NCBI RefSeq assembly: GCF_003001955.1
Contig: NZ_PVNH01000002.1
Coordinates: 1 to 64,000, forward strand
DNA from: Prauserella shujinwangii
GTDB lineage: Bacteria; Actinomycetota; Actinomycetes; Mycobacteriales; Pseudonocardiaceae
Direction of reading: 5' to 3'
DNA length: 64,000 nucleotides
The position numbers and the translations under genes were made by a program. The notes under the pieces are model-generated. The model ran no database searches, was not told where the DNA came from, and worked only from the letters and a program-made list of their open reading frames with translations. Positions 53,707 through 63,680 of the stretch are shown piece by piece (within the stretch, counting starts at the first letter, position 1; each line of letters begins with the position of its first letter).

Positions 53707-55200
53707 ATGGCGGACACCACCCACGAGGACAACAACGCCGAACCGGCGGCGAAGACCGAGGAGCGGCCGAGCGAACCGGTCGACGACCTGGTCACCACCC
53801 AGCACACGATCACGGTCAAGCGGCGCAAGCTCGCCTACACCGCCCAGACCGGGCGGGTCGTGCTGCGCAAGGAAGTGATCACCGACGGCAAGTTCGACGG
53901 GCACCAGGCGAGGGCGGAGGTGTTCCTCACCTCCTACACGCTCGACGGCGCCGACCCGGCCAAGCGGCCGGTGACGTTCGCGTTCAACGGCGGCCCCGGC
54001 TCGTCGAGCATCTGGCTGCACCTCGGCGTGCTCGGTCCGCGGCGCGTCCTCTCCGGTGACGTCGGCGCGCCGGAGCCGCCGCCGTACGGGCTGGCGGACA
54101 ACGCGGAGACCCTGCTCGCGCACAGCGACCTCGTGTTCATCGACCCGGTGTCCACGGGCTACTCGCGGGCGGCGAAGGGGCAGAAGCCCAAGAACTACCA
54201 CGGCTTCACCCCGGACATCGAGTCCGTCGGCGAGGTGATCCGGCTGTGGACGTCGCGCAACGAGCGCTGGCTGTCCCCGAAGTTCGTCGCCGGCGAGTCC
54301 TACGGCACGCTGCGCGCGGCGGCGCTGGCCGCGCACCTCCAGGAACGCAGGGGGCTGTTCCTCAACGGCCTGCTGCTCATCTCGTCGGTCCTGGACATGG
54401 GCACGATCGTGTTCCACGAAGGCAACGACCTGCCCTACTCGCTGTACGTGCCGACGTACGCGGCGATCGCGCACTACCACGGCAAGCACGGGGACCGGCC
54501 GTTGGCCGACGTACTGGCCGAGGCGGAGGAGTTCGCGTCCCGGGATCTGCCGTGGGCGCTCGAGCGCGGCGCCCGGCTCGGCGAGTCCGAACGCGCCGAC
54601 GTCGTCTCCCGGCTGGCCGGGCTGACCGGCCTTTCCGAGTCCTATGTGGACAGGGTGAACCTGCGGATCGAGCACGTCCGCTTCTTCACCGAGCTGCTGC
54701 GCGACCGCGGGCTGACCACAGGGCGGATGGACGGCCGGTTCACCACGTGGGAGCCGGACGGCGGCCGGGAGCACATGAGCGACGACGCGTCGATCTCCCG
54801 GATCATCGGCGCCTACTCGGCCGGGTTCAACCACTATGTCCGTGCCGAGCTGGGCTACTCGAACGACCTGCCTTACGAGATCCTCTCGATGGACGTGAAC
54901 CGCGAATGGTCCTATTCGGACTTCGAGGGCCGTCCGGTCTCCGTCGTCGAGGACCTCAGCGCCGCGATGCGTGCCAACCCGCATCTCAAGGTCCACGTGG
55001 CCCTCGGCCACTACGACGGCGCCACACCGTACTACGCGGCGGAACACGTACTCGCCAGGCTGCGCATTCCCGAGGAGCTTCGCTCCAATGTGGAGACCGC
55101 GTACTACCCGGCCGGGCACATGATGTACGTGCACGAACCGTCGCGGGTGCGACAGGCGAAGGACCTCGGCGACTTCGTCCGCTCGGCCTCGAACAGGTAG
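53707..55200 (+). CDS. Cytoplasmic serine carboxypeptidase-like peptidase (S10 family)
   Basis: 497 residues. NGGPGSSSIW (oxyanion loop, ~94-103) and VAGESYGTLRA with nucleophile Ser198 are diagnostic of S10 carboxypeptidases; VHVALGHYDGATPYYAAEH and YYPAGHMMYVHEPS supply the Asp and His. There is no signal peptide: the N-terminus is a polar, acidic stretch (MADTTHEDNNAEPAAKTEE). It is thus an intracellular or non-classically exported member, whereas eukaryotic relatives are vacuolar or secreted. The substrate is unknown. Confidence 0.88.
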   Translation: MADTTHEDNNAEPAAKTEERPSEPVDDLVTTQHTITVKRRKLAYTAQTGRVVLRKEVITDGKFDGHQARAEVFLTSYTLDGADPAKRPVTFAFNGGPGSSSIWLHLGVLGPRRVLSGDVGAPEPPPYGLADNAETLLAHSDLVFIDPVSTGYSRAAKGQKPKNYHGFTPDIESVGEVIRLWTSRNERWLSPKFVAGESYGTLRAAALAAHLQERRGLFLNGLLLISSVLDMGTIVFHEGNDLPYSLYVPTYAAIAHYHGKHGDRPLADVLAEAEEFASRDLPWALERGARLGESERADVVSRLAGLTGLSESYVDRVNLRIEHVRFFTELLRDRGLTTGRMDGRFTTWEPDGGREHMSDDASISRIIGAYSAGFNHYVRAELGYSNDLPYEILSMDVNREWSYSDFEGRPVSVVEDLSAAMRANPHLKVHVALGHYDGATPYYAAEHVLARLRIPEELRSNVETAYYPAGHMMYVHEPSRVRQAKDLGDFVRSASNR

Positions 55201-56229
55201 TCATCTCATGCGCACCGGGGGCCGTGGCCGGGCTGCGGCCGCCTCGTAGGCGGCCCGGAGTTCCCGGACCACGGCTCCCGGCTCCTTCCTCAGCCGGGCC
55301 GGCAAGGTCGCGAGCAGCACGATTCCCGCCGCCGCGTACCTGGCGTTCCGGGCGAGGGTGCCCGCGTAGCCGTCGAGCTCGAAGTAGAACTCCTTGGAGT
55401 CGATCTCCCAGGCGAACGCGACGTCGTCGCACCAGGCGTCCGGAGTGGCCACGTAGCCACCAGACACCTCGTACACAGCGACGTTCCACGCGCATTCGGG
55501 CAGACCTGCTCGCCGCCAGAGCCGAAGCGCGTCGCCTTCCGCCACCGAGCGCGGACCCGACACGAGCTCGGCGAGCGCGCGCCGGGGCAGGGCGGAACCG
55601 CGCTGGCTGCCGTCCTCGAGCTCGCGCCGCAACACGTCCGGCCTGCACCGGCCGCGCTGCACGGCTTCGGCCAGCATCGCCCGCACCGTGTCGAAATCCT
55701 CGACTCGCCGTGCCGCGTCCAGTACGGCGCGGTGGACGGGCGCGAGGGGCAACCCGCGTCGGCGAACCGGTTCGGGCAACCGCGTGGTGCGCTCCACGAG
55801 CACGAACCCGGCACTCGTGACTTCGCGTGTCGCGGGTACCAGCAGGTGGACGTCGTCCGGCTCGGGTCCGCGCCGCAACCCGTACGACCGTAACGCCCAG
55901 TGGCCGGTGATCATCGAGTCCGGTCCTCCGCGCAACAGCGCCGCTTCGAGCCGTTGCCGCTGGCTGGGCTCGGCCCTGTCCAGCTTGACGATGCCGGGCA
56001 GCAGTCTTCGCCACGGCCCGCCGGGTAGGCATCGCCGGTACACCGTCGGCCGCGGCATACCGAGGCTCTCCAGCACGGCGACCCGCACGACCCTGCTGGT
56101 GTTCTTGTCTCCCAGCACCAGCGGGTGCCGGGACCAGTCTCCTCGTCTCACGAGCCCGGAGCTTCCGGGCACCCACCGACGAAAAGCGACCCCGGCCCGC
56201 GCGAACGGAACCCTCGCCACAACGTCCAC
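55201..56229 (-). CDS. AbiEi-like / DUF559-type protein with N-terminal winged helix
   Basis: Up to 342 residues. Residues ~55-90 (LESLGMPRPTVYRRCLPGGPWRRLLPGIVKL) look like the winged helix of AbiEi-type antitoxin regulators; ~95-180 continue with LHMITGHWALRSYGLRRGPEP-like blocks of the same family; ~270-310 (FAWEIDSKEFYFELDGYAGTLARNARY) resembles the restriction-endonuclease-like C-terminal segment of many actinobacterial paralogues. No toxin (AbiEii) gene is adjacent. The start is uncertain: the GTG at 56229 has no clear ribosome binding site and the protein may begin downstream. Function unknown. Confidence 0.65.
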   Translation of the reverse strand: MDVVARVPFARAGVAFRRWVPGSSGLVRRGDWSRHPLVLGDKNTSRVVRVAVLESLGMPRPTVYRRCLPGGPWRRLLPGIVKLDRAEPSQRQRLEAALLRGGPDSMITGHWALRSYGLRRGPEPDDVHLLVPATREVTSAGFVLVERTTRLPEPVRRRGLPLAPVHRAVLDAARRVEDFDTVRAMLAEAVQRGRCRPDVLRRELEDGSQRGSALPRRALAELVSGPRSVAEGDALRLWRRAGLPECAWNVAVYEVSGGYVATPDAWCDDVAFAWEIDSKEFYFELDGYAGTLARNARYAAAGIVLLATLPARLRKEPGAVVRELRAAYEAAAARPRPPVRMR

Positions 56230-56246
56230 CCGTTCGGACCAAAGCT

Positions 56247-56324
56247 CCCCAATGTGGCGTTGGTTGCGTTGGGAGCACCCAATGTGGCATTCGGTGCATC
56301 CGACGCACCGAATGCCACATTGGG
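56247..56324. repeat. Palindromic element with CCCAATGTGGCATTCGGTGC arms
   Basis: Perfect 20-base arms (56278-56297 and 56305-56324) with a seven-base loop, preceded at 56247-56263 by a partial copy of the same arm (CCCCAATGTGGCGTTGG). The partial copy itself lies in a GCTCCC/GGGAGC stem. It lies between the minus-strand subtilase end and the AbiEi-like gene start. It may terminate the subtilase transcript; its sequence suggests a dispersed repeat. Confidence 0.65.
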
Positions 56325-56346
56325 GACGTGACGTGCGCGGGGTCGG

Positions 56347-58083
56347 TCAGCCGCGCAGGTGGGCGGCTCCGTGGCGAACGGCGGCGTTGGCGTCCACCAT
56401 GCCGTGGCCGTAGAAGCCGTTGAACTCCGCCGTTCCCGTGCAGGTGGCCGTGTACGACTCGTCCCGGCCCTCGTCGAGGTAGTCGACCGTGTTCGGCACC
56501 GGGCACGGGGTCTCCGCCGCCGTGCCCTCCAGCACCCGCTGCGTGGTGTCCGGGGCGAGCCCGAATCCGCCCCGGCGGGGGTGACCGTACTCGGACACGA
56601 TCAGCGCCGCGACGCCCGCCGCGTGCGGCGCCGCCATCGACGTGCCCTGCAGGTACTGGTAGTAGCCCACCTTGCCGTTGCGGAACGTGGCCTTCTGCAC
56701 GCCGAGCTCCTCACCCAGCGGCGTCACGTTGCCCTCGGCGTCGACCGTTCCCTCCGCCACGGCGATGTCCTGCGGGTAGGCCGACAGGATCAGGTTCTCG
56801 TTGGTGCGGAACCAGTCCGTGCCGAAGTAGTCCCGGTAGTAGCCGCCCGGCGCGGACACGGAGATCTGCTCGGTGCCGTAGTTCGAGTAGTCCGCCTTCA
56901 CGCCGGAGGGGCCGAACGCGGACACCGCGATCGTGTGCGCGCCCTCCACCGGCATCGAGAAGCAGGTCGCGTTGTCGATCTGCCGCTCGTAGCTGGAGTC
57001 CTGCGGGAAGTCCGGGCTGCTCGAGTCCGGCTGCGGCGCGCCGAGGTCGCTGTGCGAGTTGCCCAGCGAGACCACCTGGGTGACGCCCTTGCGGTGCGCG
57101 TACGTCAGGGCGCGGTTCATCGCCTCGACGACCGTGCGCTGCTCGAGCTGCTGCTCGGGCGAGTCGGCCGGGTTGGCCGCGCAGTTGTAGAGCCACGGGT
57201 CGACGTAGAAGGACATGTTCACCACGTCGAACCCGGCGTCACCGGCGTAGGTGATGGCGTCGACGGCCGACTGCAGGAAGAAGTAGCCCGAGTCGTGGCC
57301 GGCGCGCAGGTTGGCCAGGCGCACGTTCGGCGCGACCCCGGAGATGCCCGCGCCGTTGGCCGCGGCCGCGATCGTGCCCGCGACGTGGGTGCCGTGCCCG
57401 TGCCCGTCGACGTCGGCCGGGTCGACGCAGCCGCGGTACTCGCACGGCCCGTCCACCTCGTTGCCGTTCTCGTCGGCGGGCAGGTCGCGCACGAAGTTGC
57501 GGGACAGGCCCCTGGCGAAGTTCGGCGCGATGTCGGGGTGGTCGCCGTCGACGCCGGTGTCGATCACGCCGACGAGCACGCGCCGGTCCCCGGCCTGCAC
57601 GTCCCGCGCCAGGTCGGCGCGCACGGACCGCAGTCCCCACAGCTTCTCGTCGAGCGGGTCCAGCCCGACCGGCTTCGCCGCCCGCGTGCGCTCGCCGGGC
57701 GCCGACCTGGCGCCGAACCGCTGGTGCTCCTTCTCGACCTTGTCCGGGGCGGGGCCGTTGCCCTCCTCCGGCGCGTGGCCGATCGGCCTGGCCTTCGCGG
57801 CGCCGAACACGGCCCGCCCGGCGGACACGCGCTCGGCGAAGCCCTGTGCCGGGGCCTCGGCGGTCACCAGCCCGATCGCGGAGTTGGCCCGCAGCACCGT
57901 GCCACCGGCGTCCCGGACGGCCCGCTCGACCGCCGCGAGCGACTGGCCCCGCTCGGCGAGCACCGTGAACTCGGTGGCGGGCCCAGCGAGCCGCGGCTGG
58001 GCGGTGGCGGGCGCGGTGGCGCCGACGAGACCGCCGATCAGTGGCACGGCGAGTGCCACCGCGAGAAACCTGGGTTTCCTCAC
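56347..58083 (-). CDS. Secreted subtilisin-like serine protease (S8)
   Basis: 578 residues: signal peptide (FLAVALAVPLIGGLVGATAPATA), a pro-domain to ~130 with FTVLAERGQSLAAVERAV, and an S8 catalytic domain with Asp175 (VIDTGVDGDHPDI), His230 (DGHGHGTHVAGT), oxyanion Asn343 and Ser483 (GTSMAAPHAAGVAAL). A ~55-residue insertion before Ser483 (YYRDYFGTDWFRTNENLI) and six cysteines are typical of actinomycete extracellular subtilases. It probably digests extracellular protein. Followed by a hairpin element and preceded by an 80-bp gap to ppx. Confidence 0.93.
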   Translation of the reverse strand: MRKPRFLAVALAVPLIGGLVGATAPATAQPRLAGPATEFTVLAERGQSLAAVERAVRDAGGTVLRANSAIGLVTAEAPAQGFAERVSAGRAVFGAAKARPIGHAPEEGNGPAPDKVEKEHQRFGARSAPGERTRAAKPVGLDPLDEKLWGLRSVRADLARDVQAGDRRVLVGVIDTGVDGDHPDIAPNFARGLSRNFVRDLPADENGNEVDGPCEYRGCVDPADVDGHGHGTHVAGTIAAAANGAGISGVAPNVRLANLRAGHDSGYFFLQSAVDAITYAGDAGFDVVNMSFYVDPWLYNCAANPADSPEQQLEQRTVVEAMNRALTYAHRKGVTQVVSLGNSHSDLGAPQPDSSSPDFPQDSSYERQIDNATCFSMPVEGAHTIAVSAFGPSGVKADYSNYGTEQISVSAPGGYYRDYFGTDWFRTNENLILSAYPQDIAVAEGTVDAEGNVTPLGEELGVQKATFRNGKVGYYQYLQGTSMAAPHAAGVAALIVSEYGHPRRGGFGLAPDTTQRVLEGTAAETPCPVPNTVDYLDEGRDESYTATCTGTAEFNGFYGHGMVDANAAVRHGAAHLRG

Positions 58084-58164
58084 GCAATTCCTCCTCGGGA
58101 CAAACGTGAGGAGAACGTACCTACCGATCCCGCCGGAGTGCGGGAAATTCCTACGAAAGTCGCC

Positions 58165-59118
58165 TCAGGCGAGGGAGAGCGCGATGCCGTCGAGGATGTC
58201 GTGCTCGCTGACCACGAGTTCGGTGGGCCCGCCCCGCTCGGCCAGCTGTCCGGCGAGCACCTGCACGATCAGCGCCCCGCCACCGATGACGTCGACCCGT
58301 CCGGGGTGGATGACCGGGTTCGCCGCGCGGGTCTCGTGGTCCACGGTGAGCAGCCGCCGGGCCGTTCGGTCGAGGTCGGCCCTGGTCAGCCGGGACAGGT
58401 GGGTGCGCTCGGAGTCATACTCGGGCAGTTCCTGGGCGATGGCCGAGAGGGTGGTGACGGTGCCCGCGACCCCGATCCACGTGTTCGCCTTGGCCACGTC
58501 GACGACGTCGAAGGCCTCGGTGAGCACGTCGGCGGCCAGCTCACGCGCGGCGGCGACGTCGGCCTCCGCGGGCGGGTCCGTGCGCAGGGTGCGCTCGGTG
58601 ATGCGCACGCAGCCGATGTCCACGGAACGGGCGGCGAGCACCTCCGCCGACCGGCCGTCCCACGTGCCGAGCACCAGTTCGGTCGAGCCGCCGCCGACGT
58701 CGACGACAAGGAACGGCCCGTCGTCGGGGTCCTGCTCCCCCACCGCGCCGACGAATGACAGCGTGGCCTCCTCGTCGCCGGTGATGACCTCGGCCTCGAC
58801 GCCGAGCACCTCGCGCGTCATGGCGAAGAAGTCGTCGCGGTTGCTCGCGTCCCGCGTCGCCGAGGTGGCGACCATCCGCAGCCGCTCCACGCCCTTGCGG
58901 CGGGCCGCGCTCTGGTAGTCCACGAGCGCGGCGCGGGTGCGCTCCAGCGCCTCGGGCGCGAGCCTGCCGGTGGCGTCGACACCCTGGCCGAGGCGCACGA
59001 TCCGCATCTCCCGGTGCAGGTCGCGCAGGTCGACGCTGCCGTCGTGGCGGTAGGTCAGCTCGGCGACGAGCAGCCGGATGGAGTTGGTTCCACAGTCGAT
59101 CGCGGCAACACGGGGCAT
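58165..59118 (-). CDS. ppx: Exopolyphosphatase / pppGpp phosphohydrolase (Ppx/GppA family)
   Basis: 317 residues of the sugar kinase/Hsp70-like superfamily: DCGTNSIRLLVAE (phosphate 1), GDEEATLSFVGAVG, VVDVGGGSTELVLG (phosphate 2) and GVAGTVTTLSAI plus GGGALIVQVL. It cleaves polyphosphate or (p)ppGpp 5'-phosphate; the short, single-domain form resembles the mycobacterial protein next to the eno/ftsB/DUF501 genes, and this gene order is repeated here. It ends the block, 16 bp after the transglycosylase stop. Confidence 0.92.
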   Translation of the reverse strand: MPRVAAIDCGTNSIRLLVAELTYRHDGSVDLRDLHREMRIVRLGQGVDATGRLAPEALERTRAALVDYQSAARRKGVERLRMVATSATRDASNRDDFFAMTREVLGVEAEVITGDEEATLSFVGAVGEQDPDDGPFLVVDVGGGSTELVLGTWDGRSAEVLAARSVDIGCVRITERTLRTDPPAEADVAAARELAADVLTEAFDVVDVAKANTWIGVAGTVTTLSAIAQELPEYDSERTHLSRLTRADLDRTARRLLTVDHETRAANPVIHPGRVDVIGGGALIVQVLAGQLAERGGPTELVVSEHDILDGIALSLA

Positions 59119-59134
59119 GCCGCCACCCTAGCCG

Positions 59135-60439
59135 TCAGCTCGTCGGCGCCGGCGTGGACTGTGTCGTGCTCCGCGGCTCGGTGGGCTCGTCCTCGGGGTC
59201 GGAGCAGGGCGGTGTGGTCGGGTCGGTCGAGTCGGTCTGCTCGGAAGACCCCGAAGACCCCGAAGACTCGGACGAATCCGGCGACTCGTCCGCCGTCGGC
59301 TCGCAGGTCTCGGTCGAGTCGCTGGGCTCCGTGCTCTCCGGAGGCACCGTGGTGTCCGGTGTCTCGTCCGGGGAGCTCGGCGACGAGGGCGACGGGCTGC
59401 TCGGCTCGTTCACGCTCGGCGGCAGCTCCGGGTCGCTGCTCGGCGAGGTCGTGTCCGCGGGCAGCTCACCGCGCGGGGCCGCAGGCTTCTTCTCCGCCGA
59501 GGAGGTGGTGGCCTGCCCGGACGGCGGCCGCGGGTCCACCGGCGACGGCGCCTCGGTGGTACCCCGGGTCGGCACGGCGAGCGGCACGTCGCTGTCGGGC
59601 AGGCTGCGCACGCCGCCGCGGTAGGCCTCGGCCCAGCGGATGACGGTGTCGACGTAGGTGTCGGAGTTGTTGTAGCGGTAGAGCGCGGCGCGCAGCTGGT
59701 CCTCCTTGGCGAGGTCCAGACCGCCCGAGCACAGGTACCGCGCGGTGGCGACGGTCGCGTCGTAGATGTTGTTCGGGTTCCGCACGCCGTCACCGTTGCC
59801 GTCGGCGCCGTACCGCGCCCACGTTCCCGGGATGAACTGGGTCGGGCCGACCGCGCGGTCCCACACCCGGTCGCCGTCGAAGCGGCCGTCGTCGGTGTCC
59901 GCGATGGCGGCCACCGGCCCCACCCCGTTGAGCACCGGGCCGAGGATCGGCTCGACGGTGTCGCCCTTGGCGTCCACGTAGCCGCCGCGGGCGTGGTTGG
60001 ACTCGATCCGCCCGATGCTGGCGATGAGGGCCCAGTCGATGTTGCATCCGGGGTACTCCCGGCCCACGATCCGCGCCGCGGCACGGTACGCCTTGAGCGC
60101 CGTGCTGGGGATGCCGTGCGGGCCCGGTTCGGGCGGCTGGTACACCGCCAGGTCGGCGGGATCGGGCGAATCGGGCAGGCTGCCGTCGACCGAGAGGGTG
60201 GTCGGCTCCGGCGAGTACCCGCCCTCCAGCGGCATCTCCTCGCTGACCGCCAGTTCGTCCGAGTAGCCGGGGAGGTCGGTGGCGCCGGCGACGTTCACCC
60301 AGTCCGCGGCGGTGGTGGTGACCGCGACCGTGGGCAGCACCGCCAGCGAGCCGCCGAGGAACGCGGCCGCCGTCTTGTGCCGCAGCCCGAACCTGCGTAC
60401 CGACCCACCGAGAGCGGCCGGAATCCGGTTCGCACGCAC
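59135..60439 (-). CDS. Lytic transglycosylase with SLT domain and Ser/Pro/Glu-rich tail
   Basis: 434 residues, GTG start with GGGAGG upstream. A membrane segment (KTAAAFLGGSLAVLPTVAV) at ~22-42 works as signal or anchor; the transglycosylase-like domain at ~110-290 has catalytic Glu146 (IGRIESNHARGG), AVGPTQFIPGTWARYG and GVRNPNNIYDATVATARYLC. The last ~140 residues are a low-complexity Ser/Thr/Pro/Asp/Glu tail containing cysteines. It cuts peptidoglycan glycan strands. In mycobacteria lpqU occupies the analogous place beside eno. Transcribed in the same direction as enolase and ftsB. Confidence 0.88.
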   Translation of the reverse strand: MRANRIPAALGGSVRRFGLRHKTAAAFLGGSLAVLPTVAVTTTAADWVNVAGATDLPGYSDELAVSEEMPLEGGYSPEPTTLSVDGSLPDSPDPADLAVYQPPEPGPHGIPSTALKAYRAAARIVGREYPGCNIDWALIASIGRIESNHARGGYVDAKGDTVEPILGPVLNGVGPVAAIADTDDGRFDGDRVWDRAVGPTQFIPGTWARYGADGNGDGVRNPNNIYDATVATARYLCSGGLDLAKEDQLRAALYRYNNSDTYVDTVIRWAEAYRGGVRSLPDSDVPLAVPTRGTTEAPSPVDPRPPSGQATTSSAEKKPAAPRGELPADTTSPSSDPELPPSVNEPSSPSPSSPSSPDETPDTTVPPESTEPSDSTETCEPTADESPDSSESSGSSGSSEQTDSTDPTTPPCSDPEDEPTEPRSTTQSTPAPTS

Positions 60440-60620
60440 GCTCGAGCCTCCCACGACCTGGCTGTGGCGACCCCTGGTCCCCCACCGTCTGTACCTGGCG
60501 ATGCCAGCGTGCCCCACCGGCCGCCTGTGTTTCATCCCCCCGAGGCGAATTCGCGGCAGGATTAGTCCGGTTGCAGTAACGCGACCCGCCCGTGGGTGGC
60601 CACGACGGCGGACAATGTGT
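60440..60620. other. Leader/promoter region of the transglycosylase gene, no gene seen
   Basis: The 181 bp between the DUF501 stop and the transglycosylase start hold a GC-rich, potentially structured leader on the minus strand. A TAATCC -10-like box is present. Transglycosylase and Rpf genes of actinobacteria are sometimes preceded by a cyclic-di-AMP riboswitch, but I cannot match the conserved core here, so none is annotated. Confidence 0.35.
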
Positions 60621-61133
60621 CTACTGTGGAAAGTCGGCGGCGCAGTCGCCGGAGGGCCAGCCTTCCGCGCGGACGAGCTCGAGGGTCTCGTCGCCGATCG
60701 GGTTGACCCCGGGTCCGCAGGCCAGCGTGTGCGCCAGGTGCACGTGCAGGCACTTGACCCTGCCGGGCATTCCGCCCGCGGTCACCTGGTGCCCGAGTGG
60801 CTCGATCGCGTCCCGTTGTGCCAGGTAGGACTCGTGTGCCCGCTGGTAGGCCGCCGCGAGGCCCGGGTCGGAGCCGAGGCGTTCCGTCATCTCCCGCATG
60901 ACGCCCTGCGCCTCCAGCTTGCCGACGAGCGAGGCCAGCCGGGGGCACGTGAGGTAGTAGAGCGTCGGGAACGGCGTGCCGTCCTCGAGCCGGGGGCTGG
61001 TCTGCACCACCGCGGGGTGGCCGCCGGGACAGCGGGCGGCCACCGCCCGCAGCGCGCGGGGCGGCCTGCCGAGCTGCTCGGCGATGACCTCGCGGTCGGC
61101 GTCGGTCACCGGCTCGAACTGGGTCTGGTTCAC
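60621..61133 (-). CDS. DUF501 protein
   Basis: 170 residues from a GTG start: conserved blocks IAEQLGRPPRALRAVAARCPGGHPAVVQT, DGTPFPTLYYLTCPRL, MREMTERLGSDPGLAAAYQRAHESYLAQRDAIEPLG and GGMPGRVKCLHVHLAHTLA. These are diagnostic of the DUF501 family encoded beside ftsB and enolase in most actinobacteria. The function is not established. An alternative GTG at 61157 has a better purine-rich upstream stretch. Likely part of the eno-ftsB transcript. Confidence 0.9.
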   Translation of the reverse strand: MNQTQFEPVTDADREVIAEQLGRPPRALRAVAARCPGGHPAVVQTSPRLEDGTPFPTLYYLTCPRLASLVGKLEAQGVMREMTERLGSDPGLAAAYQRAHESYLAQRDAIEPLGHQVTAGGMPGRVKCLHVHLAHTLACGPGVNPIGDETLELVRAEGWPSGDCAADFPQ

Positions 61134-61179
61134 AAGCAGCAGGGTAGCCAGCCGCACCCGGCCGCCTGCCGACCCCGCC

Positions 61180-61731
61180 TCACGGGCCGGACGCGCTCTC
61201 CCACAGCCGCTCGTACCAGGCGCCCTGCGGCCGCTGCCGCTCGTCCGGCCTGCGCCGCTCCGCCGCGGCCTCGTCCTCGGGCAGCTGCACGATGTACGGC
61301 GTCTCGCCCGGCATCACGAACCGCAGCCTGCGCCGGGCCTCGGCCTCGACCTGCGCGGGGTCGTTCAGCTCGGCCCTGCGGTCCCGCAGGTCGTCCAGCT
61401 GCTCGCGCAGCTGCTCCTGGCGCCGCTCCTGCTCGGCCACCTCCGCCTTCTGCGACAGGTACGTGCGCAGCGGCACGGCGATCGTGAACGCCAGGGCGCA
61501 CACGACGATCGCCATCACGGCCGCGCGCCTGGTCGTGGACATCCCGAGCACCTTGGCCGCGCTCGAGGCGCGTGTGGCGCTCAGCCCCCGGCGCAGCCGG
61601 GCCCTGCGGCCCTCCCGTGCGGTGCGGCTGCCGCGCGTGTCCCGCCGGGACCGCTCGGGCCGGCGGGGGGACGAGCGCTGCACCCGTCCCCCGGCCCGCC
61701 GGCCCCGCGGCCTGCCCCGTTCGGCGGCCAC
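61180..61731 (-). CDS. ftsB: FtsB/DivIC-like septum formation initiator
   Basis: 183 residues: a basic, disordered cytoplasmic arm of ~65 residues, one membrane helix (AAVMAIVVCALAFTIAVPL, ~70-88), a short extracytoplasmic coiled coil (QKAEVAEQERRQEQLREQLDDL) and a conserved AELNDPAQVEAEARRRLRFVMPGE. FtsB-type proteins join FtsL and FtsQ in the divisome. It follows enolase by 6 bp and is probably co-transcribed. Confidence 0.9.
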   Translation of the reverse strand: MAAERGRPRGRRAGGRVQRSSPRRPERSRRDTRGSRTAREGRRARLRRGLSATRASSAAKVLGMSTTRRAAVMAIVVCALAFTIAVPLRTYLSQKAEVAEQERRQEQLREQLDDLRDRRAELNDPAQVEAEARRRLRFVMPGETPYIVQLPEDEAAAERRRPDERQRPQGAWYERLWESASGP

Positions 61732-61737
61732 CGCGGA

Positions 61738-63033
<1,296 letters not shown>

Positions 63034-63115
63034 TCACCCGGTTGTGCCAGCCACGACGGCACCCAGCGTAGCCGCCCACCCGGATGCCCCGGCGGAGGCA
63101 CGCAGGCGGGTTACG

Positions 63116-63598
63116 TCACGGTGCCGCTCGGTCCCCGGCGCGGATCTCCTGCCAGCCGGTGGGCAGGTCCACGGCGTCGGAGACCTGCTGCCAGAAGGTC
63201 CAGCTGTTGCCCCCGATGTCCTGCACGGTGAACAGCCGGGCGCCGTACGGCTGGTCCTGGGGTCGCGACACCTCGACGGTGTCCCCGACGGCGGCACAGA
63301 CCCGGTCGAACTGGCCGTCCACGTCGTCGACGTACACGACGTTGAGCTGCCCGACCGGCCCGTCGACACCCTTGGCCTCCCAGTACTCCGAACCCACCGC
63401 CGTGAGGTGGATCTCGGAGTCGCCCACCAGCACGGTGGCCTGGAACACGTCACCGGCGGCGTCGACGTAGCGAACCTTCTCCTGGAACCCGAAGACACGG
63501 GTCAGCCACTCCACCGCCTCGGTCGCATCGGTGTAGTAGAGGTACGGCGCGAGGCCGAGGTACCTCGGTTCTTCGTCGCTCATGACGGCAAAGTCCAT
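63116..63598 (-). CDS. VOC/glyoxalase-like protein
   Basis: About 160 residues with a vicinal-oxygen-chelate fold: LGLAPYLYYTDATEAVEWLTRVFGFQ, GDSEIHLTAVGSEYW, and the second half VVYVDDVDGQFDRVCAAVGDTVE with LFTVQDIGGNSWTFWQQV. Typical metal-binding His/Glu pairs are not complete, so it may be an unusual dioxygenase, a resistance protein or non-enzymatic. The ATG at 63598 is chosen; 63583 is also possible. No operon partner. Confidence 0.75.
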   Translation of the reverse strand: MDFAVMSDEEPRYLGLAPYLYYTDATEAVEWLTRVFGFQEKVRYVDAAGDVFQATVLVGDSEIHLTAVGSEYWEAKGVDGPVGQLNVVYVDDVDGQFDRVCAAVGDTVEVSRPQDQPYGARLFTVQDIGGNSWTFWQQVSDAVDLPTGWQEIRAGDRAAP

Positions 63599-63680
63599 CA
63601 CACCGCGCTCACCGGCCGGGCGGTCACCCCGGCCGCGGGGGTCGAGAATCGCCCCGTCGCCGGGTAACGTCGAGAGGACC

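Noticed and set aside
60440-60620. Cyclic-di-AMP (ydaO-type) riboswitch before the transglycosylase gene
   Set aside because: The leader is GC-rich and structured, but the conserved core cannot be aligned by eye. A covariance search would decide.
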